Shown here piece by piece: positions 14,201 to 26,200 of a stretch of DNA of 64,000 nt. A model generated the notes under the pieces. That model was not told the origin of the DNA. It ran no database searches and worked only from the letters and a program-made list of their open reading frames with translations. The stretch spans positions 19,957,019 through 20,021,018 of the forward strand of contig CM049306.1 of assembly GCA_026874595.1 (NCBI GenBank), in the 5' to 3' direction. The first letter of the stretch is position 1; each line of letters begins with the position of its first letter. This DNA is from Sipunculus nudus (Eukaryota > Annelida > Sipuncula > Golfingiida > Sipunculidae). A program made the translations under genes and the position numbers.

Positions 14201-17200
14201 TCACATGAATACATCCACAATGTATAGTGTTCAAACACTGAGTCACAACTAAGTGACAAATGTGTGAATAAAAACTAAATTTCAGAAAAAAATTAAACTT
14301 CTTGGTATGTTCAGTTGTTGTTAGGGGTAAAACTATGTGCTCGTTCAGATTTTAGCACTTGAAGGTGTCTAAATATGATGCAAGTGCTTGTCTTTGGTGT
14401 TATACCATAAAAATAACCCAAAATTGGCGTTTTTGGGTGACCATTTATTTCCAACACGCAATTTCCTCGGACAATGGATAAGTGAATATATGTTCTGAGA
14501 TATAACAAAAGCTTTATTCTAAGTCTGTATGTTATGATTTTTTTGTTGCAACTTGAGTTTTAAGCTTTTCAGGCAGCAGAGAGATAACCTTTCATGATTA
14601 TTTGTCTAAAGGTTGAGAAACAATTTTGTTGGCAAAATTTTGTTGATGGTGGAATTTAAAAAGTTGCATTCATAATCTACATACCAAATTGATCAGTGGG
14701 TCCAGTGCAATTCATTGATACCTTAGAACAGGCAATATCTAACTGTATTTAGGGAAAGTTCACATCTTTCTGAACCAATACCCCTTAAATTTTAAGATGT
14801 ATGAAAAAATTATATAATGTTGCCAAAAAAAATCCCATTCATTGAATTTAAAGCTAGACTCCTTAAACTTTAACTTGTAATACACATGTATAAAGGTTAT
14901 ACGATGGTAGCATCAGTATAGGTATATCTATGACAAAAAACAGGTATAAAAAGGGCTGTCAGCGTCATTCACATCCTGCTGGTGCTTTCTCTCAGTTGAC
15001 CAAAGAGCTGAGGAGATCTCACCTCTATCCAGTGAGCAGAGTTTCCAGTGACAACTATAGGGATACCTCGGAGTCTGAGCATGTTGAGTCTGCTACTCCA
15101 CAGACTCCTGAAGGAAAAAGGTCAGCAGGGTCCCACCATAAAATGGGCCCTTTGGAGGCTGTAACTGCTAACTGCAGAAAAGAGTCACCCTGAAAGGGTG
15201 CCAAAAGCAAGGCAGAAAGCAATTTATGTTAGGTTGCAGCTTTCTGGCTCAGAATTATTATCCAAGTTGCTTCTTGCACTAGCATGTGCCTGCCAATGAT
15301 GGTGTGCACCGTAAATGTGGGTTCATGATTAAGGAATCATGTCTTTGAAATACTTTCAAATACAATACTGTGAAATATTTTCACAGGGTTTTCCTGTAGG
15401 TTTGCAGGAATGCCTGTCTTTAAAATAGGCATTTATTACCTGTGTTCAAGAATAAAGATGATGGCTCCTCTGATATCTCATATGACTCTTAGGAAGGGTG
15501 CATGATGAAAGCTTTGTCTGTTGGGGACAATGTATGAACAAAACAAGGGATAACCTGGTACCCTGCTAAAACTGTATCCAAGGCTGATGTGCCTGCCAGC
15601 CTTAAATAAGACTTTGTTCAGGACCAAAAGGGGCACAGCAGTGGTCAAATTTTATGGTTAAGAGGAGTACAGTAAGCTATAAACTGTAAATGTGAAAAAA
15701 GGTGGATTCAGCAAGAAAGTACAGATCATGAAATGCAGATGTTGTATCAGCAACCCCTCCCTGATCTTTGATTTGACCGACCTCCATATGTGTTTAATGT
15801 GGACCCTGTCTGGTTTAATTTTGTTGATTAGTTCATTTGCAAATCCTGATTGCCTATTAAATGTTATCTATGCAGTGGTGCTTCATATATATTGGCTATT
15901 TTGTTCATAAACATGATAAAATAGTTTTATAAGTGTCTGTAGTAAACGGCTTGTAGCAGTTAAATGGCAAGAGATTTCGTATTGCAGAATTGAATTCCTC
16001 AGTAAAAATTACACAAAATTGTTCTGTTTTTAAGTTACTTTTTTGGATGTTGATAATTTGATGATTTTGTCACCAACCTTTGACTCAGACATCAAACCTT
16101 GACATATGCACCTGTGCCACATAACTCACCTTGTTGAGATCTTGCTGTAGTTTGTTCTTTGTTTCCTGTAAGTGGCGCTCCATGTCTTTCATTGTGTCTG
16201 CTTGGTGGGCCATGTCTTTCTGTAACTCTTTCTCACGTTTGACTAGTTTCTGCTCCAGATTCTGTTTGGTGGCCTCAGCATTGTGGCGTTGACAGTCTAG
16301 CTCACTACCCAAGGTTTTCACTTTTTGTTCCAGTTTTGTAACCTAAAGAAACATTGAGGCTTTCCTTAAGACAATCTGACATGAAAAAGAACAAAACCTT
16401 TTGGAAGAACAAAACCCTTGAAGCTCTACTGTACTGAAGTGCAGAAATTTTCATTAAAAGAAATAAGTTATAACTTAATATGTATTTTTGAAATTATAAA
16501 AACTTAATTAATAAAATATTACAAGCCTGGCAAAGGTATGAAGGCAACAAAATCAGAAAAAGTAAAAACCATACATGATTCATACTTTTTCTGCAAAAAA
16601 TAATTTTTTTTAACATGTTGCAATAAATGCACAGTACATGAACACAAACAAATTGTGAAGTGTCCCATTCTTTTTTTACTGGACTGTATCACAGTATACT
16701 CATACTGGATCTGTGCTCTTTTACCAAAAAAATGAACAAAAAATAGTGCTGCTGAAAAAAGAAGAAATAGAAATGATAGAGCTTATTTTCCACAATTCCT
16801 CCAAAAAAAAAATTTGTTTAAAAAAAAGTGACTTGATCGGCCTGTATATGATAATGAATTAAGAATCCTCCTTAAGTACCTTCTCATTGGCATCCTGCAG
16901 CTGTGTCCGTAACTTTCCTGCTTCATCTCTCAGGTTTTTCATGGCTTTCTCCTTCTCACCAGCAGAAGCATTGCTTTTACTGGTCTCACCCTGTGCCTCC
17001 TGCAGCTTGTTGTTAATCTCTGCTATCTCCTTATCCTTCTGCTGGATACAAAGCTCCAGGTTTGCACTGCCTGTTTTAACAGCTGCAAAGAAAACATTTT
17101 TCCATTTAGAAATGAATGAACATTTCAGTTACAATATATTATAATTAATAAATTTAAGCATAATCAATAAAACAGGTACTCTTTACTAGTGTAGGGAATC

Positions 17201-20200
17201 AGTCGCCTGGAAAAATCATTGTTATGGATCAAAAGATAAATCAATAATTTTATGTATCTTCCCTAGCCATAATTTTACATAAATTAAGGAACCTGTCATC
17301 ATTATGTAAACCCTGGCATGCTTTTGTATTTTGTAATCCAGGTCGTATCATAAAATACTGGTCACTCAGGTTTTGGCAGAATCTAAGTATTAATGTCTAT
17401 AATAATATATGGCAATGAAATTCTAACTTGCTGTTTTTAATAATGATGCAGGTCACAAATGTGAAAAACAGGGAACCAGCTTATAGCATGATTGTTTTAA
17501 ATAACAAATAAGAGCATAATATAACAACAAAATCTGAGTTTATGTATCATAAATATACTTGAGTGCCACTGAAGTTTTAAACAAGTAATTTTATGAATTT
17601 TCCTTCATGTACTTGTGCATATTTCTTTATGAATTATAAATATTTTCCTGATACAAGAGAAGAAAAGGCAAAAACAATGACTACAGATTTCTAACCTTCA
17701 TTTTCCTTCTTTAAAGTTTCCACCAGCTTTTCAAGTTTTTCAAGCTGTGCAGCTGTAACTCCCTGATTGTCCTCCAGGATGCGCTGCTGGGTGGTTTGCT
17801 GGTTGAGGTTCACCAGCTGCTGGTTCTCCAGCTTCAGAGACAGAGCAGTCTTCTCTTTTTCCAAACATACCAATTGCTGCTCAGAGGTTGCAGTCGCCTT
17901 GGATAACTGTAATCAGAGTGACATGTCTGCCAGCAGGGAACACTTATTAAGCATTAAGAGGTATTGCCACTGTGTGGATGCAGGAGAAAAACCACTGACT
18001 GGTGCAGCCACATGCCCATTCATGCATGGAAGAGTAATTTGACTGGAAACTCATTAGCACAGACAAAATGGGATACTCCCACTTTGTCAGCTTAATTACA
18101 CCATTAACTTTATTTAATAATTGTTATCATTAAATAAATATGAGGGTGATTGCCTACCTGAATGAATGGCAGATTCATTGAAACCCATAAAATTTAGTGT
18201 CTAAATTTGTGAATGAAAGAATATGTGTAACTTTCCCCTGTATCACTTCACAAATTCGTTAATCCAAGATCAACTCCTTATGCAAACAACACTAATGGCC
18301 CTTTATGAACATTTTCACATTCTTGTATTTTTTTTTTACAACTGAACAACAGTATATAAAGACAAGTACATAATAAATATTAGGATATGTAGTAAGGCCA
18401 AAAAAATAATCTTTCTCAGGCACTTTTTTCCGAAAAATGATGTGGACGAGCACCTTTTTATTTTATTTCTTACCCTGAAAATAGCGTAAAATATCATAAA
18501 TATAACTCACTAGGCATAGAAATGACTAGTAATGATTAAAATATGTGAAAATAAATCATGTAAAGGTTGATTTTGTCAAAAGTTTGAAAGGATCTTCTAA
18601 ATATCCTATATTTTTATTTCTTTTACGTGTAATATTAACATACAAAGCAGATTATACAATACCACAGGTGTCAAAAGCTAGCTGTGAATGCCAGAAAAGG
18701 CAGCCCTGCCGATTGCCATGACATGGGGGATTCCCCATCAACATGCATTATGGTGATGAATTGTTAAAACAAGATTCAAGATCGGTTAATAAAGATATAC
18801 AAGAGAAATTTCCCCATATCTTACATAACCTTTGTTGATATTTCTCATTTAAGTTTTAAATGCAAAAGAAGTATAATGGAAGTTCATTTAAAACACCATT
18901 TCTGCTGATGGGCCGCAATGGCAGCCATGTTTAATCTCAACTCATGGTCACAAAGCATGAGAATAGGAAAATTATGTAGCCAATTTCTCTTTGTGGGACA
19001 AAATTTTACATTTGAATTCTTTCACACAAAAATTAGACTGAGTGTTTATTTAAAGATAAGTATACATTTTCAAGGAAGCAGAGTGTATTAACACATCCTT
19101 AGCTATTGAACACTGCAGCCGTTAAAGAAAATAGTCCACAAAGACGGAAATATGAGATAATCATAAACCATGTACAGGTCTGATTGGTCAAAAGTTTTAG
19201 AGGAATTATCGAAGGAATTAATGAAGTATATTCGTTGGTAAAAATGGCCAAGGTATCATTTGGGGGGGGGGGGGGGGGAAATGACCCATGACCTAGTTGT
19301 AGATCTTTTTAAAGAAGCGATCATGATTGTCACCAAAGTACAATGTGGGCAATAAAAATGTTTTTTGCAAGGGTTTTAAGTGATGTGAACGGTGCCTGAG
19401 AAAACATATAATTATTCTTTTTGGCCTAACTGAGTGTTATGCCCAGTGCACACACAGCTGTGTTGATTGAATGGGCTGGATATGCTGGATCTTAGGGGAG
19501 CTAGTTGTAAGTCTGCAGTTTTCTCGCAGGCTATGATTTACTACCTCCACACAAAAGAGAACTGTAATTAACTACAATACAGGTAGTCGACAAGAAACTA
19601 TGTGTATCCGCCTTAATCAGAGTGGAACGGGTGAAGCGAGGCATGGATTGAGTGGCAAGAGGAAATAGAGTGAGGTGTGTTGCATATTAGCATGGATGTC
19701 TGCAGCCAGAATGTGTATGTAGGTGGCGCCACCTGCCAAAAAAATCGAGAAAGCTATCCAAAATGTATAAACCTGCAAAATTTTAGGCAGATAAGTCAAA
19801 CCACTACTGAGATATGAGTGATTTTAGCCCACGGCAGACAAACAGACGGACACTGTGCAAAAATGGTTGCAGGTGGCGCCACCTGTCATAAAATCAAGAA
19901 AGCTATCCAGGATGTATACGCATGCCGAATTTCAGGTGAATTAGTCAAACCACTGTAGAGATATGAGTGATTTTAACCCAAGGCAGATGAACAGATGGAC
20001 ACTGTGCAAACATGGTTGCAGGTGGCACCACCATTTTTTTGTGTACAAGGGCTACATTTGTACAAAATTTTTTTCCTTGTCGTACAAACCGTCCCGAGAT
20101 ATGTGGGTTTATATGTGGAAACAAATGCACAAATGGACACTTGACAGAGAGGAAAGGTCAGAGGTCAACGCCAATTGGTTAGGCACCAGTTCACATGTGA

Positions 20201-23200
20201 CCCGATAATTGGTGTAAGTTTCGGAAAAATCAGTCCAGTAATCTCAGAGGAGTTCTCAGGAAACGAATAGGGCAGCGGCGGAACCTGGTCAAAAACATAG
20301 TATCCGCAAAACTTCGTTTTGGCAGATACAAATAGCGATATCCTGTATCACTGGATCAAGCTTTCCCTTAATTAGCAGCCAAACACTATAAAATTAATAT
20401 CAAATTTACAGTAAGTAAGAAAACTCCAGCCTGATAATTTGCAAAATGTATTACTGGTAAATCAGCTTGGCTGCTCCACATATACGTACCAATATTGTCA
20501 AAGTTGTTTTCAGAGGACCTGCCTTAGCACCAGTCAAACAAATGTTGAAAAATCTGTAGTTGCCTTTTTTTCATGAGGGTTTTAATATTGCTACTAATTA
20601 AAGCCTTGGGAATAATATGCCCCACCAATGAAGGTGAACAAGATGGAATGATGCATTTGCACTAATGGAATAGATTTTTCACCTTTGAAACTTGGTTTGC
20701 TAATCAGCAACTTAATCTATGCATGGTATCGGAACCAGCCGATGCAAACACACATTAAAAACTAGAAGTTAAAACATGCAGTAATCACCAGGAATATGTC
20801 TGACACAGGGCATAACATAATGACTGTTATGTGAGGCAATGCAAGGTTTATTTAAAAAAAAAAATACAAATAATGCCTTACTAAGAATTTACTAGTTCTG
20901 GTGCAATTGTGAAAATGAAACCCTAGCAAAACATTCAAAATGAAGAAACCACAAAAATTTTAGACTCCATAATATAAAGATAACCAGAGCATATAAATGA
21001 ATAATAATCTCTTTGAACTTAATTGATTATAACTAACTGATTTTAAAGTATTACATATAAATTCAAGACATAACTTCCAACCTTAAAAGATGAGGAAAAA
21101 CTATGTTATGGATTTCCATTGGAGGGATGACAAATTTTACATATCACGTTCCCTGATTTTCAACATCACTTACTGCCTCCTCAAGGGCCTTGACCTTGTC
21201 ATCAAGTTCATCCTTCAAACGTTTATTTTCTGCTTGCAAATCCATCACTTTTGTCTTCATATCTTGAGACTGATCCATTGATCCACTGACTACAAAAATA
21301 AAAGTTTACAATGAAGCTTAAATAGTCAGCTAGTTAAAAAATCTCTTTCAGTTACATCAGAAATATTTATTGAAATGTTTTCACAAATATGTGCATTTAT
21401 GGCTGCTTGGAAGATCACATCTCTATCAATCAGTTACACTAACTTATTGTTCACACTAAAGTCAGCAAATCCAAACTTTCATAGCTAACTGGAATATCAT
21501 ACCTCTTGCACTATCATCAAAATTAGGGTTTCACATCAAGTCAGAAAAGCCATACCTTTTATGACTGCTTGGGAAAGTATACCATTTGTAATAGCATCAA
21601 CATTAGTGTTCTTAAAGGTGTACATTTGATGGCTTTCATCTTTAGCTCACATCTTCATATATAATACAGGTATATTTACAAAACTAAACTGGTCATCACA
21701 TTGTTTCTTGTAAATTAAGGAATAATAGATAATGCATCTACAGCAGGCCCTTTCAATTGTGCAACAATGAATCACTGACCAATCAAATTTCAATATAAAG
21801 ACACGTCATATTCAGAATGCGTCTAGATTTTCTCAAATGTTGGACATCACCTTCCATTGAATGATCATATATTATCAAAGTTTTGGTACAGGGACATCTG
21901 ACAATGTAAATGGCAGCTGCTCCATCCTTTAGAGAATTACAACTCAAGCCATGAAGGCCTTAGCAGTAGCTGTTACTATCCAGGGACTGGGTGTCTGGTG
22001 TCTTTGTTATGACCTGAGTGACCCTAGGCAGGCTGTCCACTGTGTACAGGGTAGCTCGTGGCTGGAGACAGTGTGTGTGTATCATATTATACCTTCATGG
22101 CAAGGGTTTGTTTACAAGTGTATCTGTCCCCATTTCTTGCCCTGGTCTGTACTGTCCTTGCTGTCTGGACTGTCCTTGCTGCATGGGCTGGGGGGAAGTG
22201 ACTTAGTTGCCACGTAGTCCTTTAAGTAAAGTCAACAAGTCAGCAAGCAATACAGAAAAGAAGATTTTAACTGTGGTCCTACCCCAGAGAAGCCATAAGG
22301 TAAAGGCTAAGTTTATATATTATGCTTGTTAAACAAGGGTTACACATATTTCTTAAGTTCTATTATCAATATTATGTCAAAATTAACAGTTGTTGTAGAA
22401 TATGAATAGTCAGCTGTGTAACATGTCTCTCAGGGTGATCATATGGAGATTGCTAGGTCTGTAAACAGTAACAGTTCATATTGTAACTAATTTCTTAAGC
22501 TGAGATAGAGAATACTTCAGGATCTTAATAATATCTCATGGTCTATGTATCATAGCATGCAGCTGCTAAGAGTATTATATTTTTATTCAGTTTTGAATCT
22601 ATGCTTGTCTTAGAGGCTAAATGTACTGTAATTAAGTCTGTTTTGTGTCTGTTTATTTTAATCAGTTAAATATTTTCTTGACAATTGATACAGTTGTGCA
22701 TCCGTTAGTGTGGCTAGAAGCGAATCTTTTATTGATAGTCAGGGATATTAATTCACTAGCATGTGTACAAATTATATATCTAATTGCTGTCTGAATTTCA
22801 ATTATTTTATATAGGCCTAATTTGTTTATAAATATGTTAATTGGTTATTCCTAGATCCGTCAGGGATTTTATTTATTTTTTCTTTAGTTTCGACGGTCAA
22901 TCTAGTCAATCATTGGTCAATCCCGTCATTGGTCAGTCTGGTCAGCCTTGTCATTGATCAAGTAGAGAGCGAAGAAAGGATTGTAGATGGATATTGAAAG
23001 CTGTGGGATAGAGAGGACAGAATAAACGTTTTTACACTACATTGTCTTTGCTTCATGATGACCCGTGCGATTCGAGGCTAAAATAAGTTCAGGGGTGGAG
23101 GCCGCTACAGACAATACTGACATAATGTTAGAGTTTGTATTAAGGAATAAAAGATAATGCATCTATAGCAAGCCCTTCTAATTGTGCAAAGATGAATCAC

Positions 23201-26200
23201 TCTGATGCTACTCAGCTCTTTCTGACCAATCAAATTTCAATATAAAGACACGTCATATTCAGAATGCATCTAGATTTTCTTAAATGTTGGACACCACTTT
23301 CCATTGAATGATCATATATTATCTAAGTATTGGTACAAGGACAGCTGTTTGCATAATGATACTGCAATGTACCATTGTATCGTTATAGCTCCAGTGTTCA
23401 GACCATATTAACATAAGTGTCACGGACTGCTAAACTAGTGCCAAATGGCCCAATCCTTTAAATTTTAATGTAAGAAAGATAGTGGATACAGTTGAAACCA
23501 TTGCTTCATATAAAGAAAGAGGAGAAGTATAATTAAGATTATAAATAAGATTACCCTGTTTGGTTCTTAGCCTGGGCTGACCATTGCACTGGCGGTCAAG
23601 TTCCCCTTCTAATCTCTTAACATCACTCTGTGCTGATCTCAATTTTTCTTCTACTCCTGACAGATGGCGCTGCTGGTGTGTACTGTGTTCCTGCATCTTC
23701 GCATGCTCGGCCGTGACACGTTCCAGCTTGTTCCTGGTGTCTATTTGTTCTGCCTGCAGCTTCTCTACCTCATTTTTCAAGTCAGTCACCTGTAATAAAA
23801 ATAGTTGAAATGTTATATCAGCTCAAATTAGTGTTCAGGATATTAGGAAAATACAGTTATAGGACAAAATCTTTTAGAAAAAGTGTCTATGAAAGAAAAG
23901 TATGAAAAAGTGGAAATGATTCCAAGCTTGTGAAACTTCAATAATTTTTACTGAGTATGATACTTCTAAACAAGCTTCAGGAGTATTATTTACATTTAAT
24001 TTATGTGGATGGCTATAGCAAGAGTCCTCATAATTTTATATTCCCATTCTTTTTTAATTTTTGTCACACATTTGCAATATCACAGCAAATACTGACTTAA
24101 TTAAATGCAACTATAATGAAACACAGAGCAAACCTGTTGTACTAAACTGTCTACTGTTTAGTTGGACTCCATTATCTACCAGTCAGTGATTCCAGTATAA
24201 AAAGTGGCAGTTAATTCTGCATAGACCACTTTTGAATGATTGTTGTTAATTTACCAAATCTGGTCAAAATAATGCATATTTTTTTATCTGGTATCTGACT
24301 TCAAAGATAACCTGCAGAAATTATGTGTAGGCAAAATCAAGGGTGTGCATGTGTGTATGCATGCCCCTCTGTTTAGCTCATTTAGAAACATAATTATTTT
24401 TAACTAATCAAGCACTGACTCCACCTACTGTGGATAACTTTCAAGGACCTTGTGTTGGCAAAAGAAGGAGGTATCCTGTAAACAAACTGGACTTACCTTG
24501 TTCGTTTCTGTCTCCAGTGCTTTATTGGAATGGGCCAGCTGTCCCTCCAGACATGATATACGCCCATGAGCGGTCTGCACGTCATGTTCAAGTTTCTGTC
24601 TTTTCTTATCAAGTTCTTGACATGAGTCGGCGATACTCTGGTTCTCGCGCTTCAAAGCCTGATATTCTGATTTCTCTTCCTCAACTTTGCGCTTCTGGGT
24701 TGCCAGGGCCTACAAATAAAGGTAAAACAGGGGATTTACTGTCTGATTTTACCAATGATGTTGGTCTCATCTAACTTTACATTTTGCCTTCCTGGTCTGT
24801 TAGGCCTGTTCACTCTTGCAGCTTTTCTCAGCCCCCTGGGGAGCACACAACAAGCAGAATAACAGGCACATGAAGTTTTATTTAATCTGAATTTATCATT
24901 TGCCCATGACCAGTACCCATACACTCTTGTTTGGAGAGGCCTCACCCTTGTGGCAAAAACTGGCCAGGAGTGTTTGCACAAAATGCAGTCAGATCCACAA
25001 CTTGGTAGTCATGAATTGAGCACAACTAAACTCATTGATAAGTACCAGGTTATTTTATATTAAACTGACCTGTACTTTATTTGGCATACTATTTAAATAT
25101 CTTCAAAATAACTTACACAACTAGAGTAGTGCTTTTGTTTGCAACAGACACTGAAACCTTGGGGCAGAGTTTTACAAGTGTCCACAAAATAATCACTGGG
25201 TTCTGGTGTCCTTTAATATCTGAGATATCTGTTCCCAGACATCTCTTTATTGGCGGTTGATTGGTGAGGTTTTTTTACATACCAGGATCGACTGAATCTC
25301 ATTTGCACTTTAAACTGATTGCATTCTGATATATTTTCTAGCAATACGTATTTGCAAATGAAATAGAACCTTCAACGCATAGATGTGCCTTTCTTCCAAA
25401 CAGACCTTCAATGATGATCTGAAGTACAGATTCATCACAATTTGTTTTTATTTACAGTCCAATTTGAAAGGAAATACATTTATAAAATAAATGTATCCTG
25501 TGAATCACTTAAACTAAAGCCAACCAAGCAGATTAAAGTTCTTAACCATTGAGGTGTCATTAAGTATATACATGTGCACATAAAAAATTGAATGGCAGGA
25601 GCTTTATGATAAACCATTTTTCTCCAATAAGGATCACTAAAAATTTCCCAAGACAGGAGTTGAGCATTATCTAGCAATCCCCCTTCCTACACCCAAGAAA
25701 ACAGACATCCTTTCTTCTCTGGGCAGATACTCTGCATATCATATAAATATACGTCAAAGCTCACATCAAACATAGACAATGTTTCATTTTAAAATGTTGG
25801 AGGAAATCTTTGGTAGCTGGTGTATTTACTTAAGAAAAAAAAAACAATTTCCAGGAGAACAGTTTTAAAGGTAAATACCATATTTGACTTAATACACACC
25901 CCACCCTAATAAGCAGCCCCTTATAGATTAGTGTTTACTGACAACCTGCTCAATACCAGCTCTTCTTTTCAGCCATATATAATCATATTAATCACACCTT
26001 GTTCAAATGAAGCCCACAAAGACAAGATTCAAAATTGACATTGCTGGGTGATGGATCTTGCACCACATAACAAGATTTGTCAGTCCTTCAAGTCAGAAAA
26101 ATCTGACTTGTGCTCTAAGGATGTCAAAAAAGGCTCTCAAATGGCTCATAAGGTAGGATAAGTACTTATTTTGATTGTTTATGTTACTGACCTGTTCAAG

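Noticed and set aside
24736-24981. 81-codon minus-strand frame next to CENPF coding exon 2
   Set aside because: Lies beyond the exon's clear acceptor, has no splice context and no similarity to CENP-F; probably chance.
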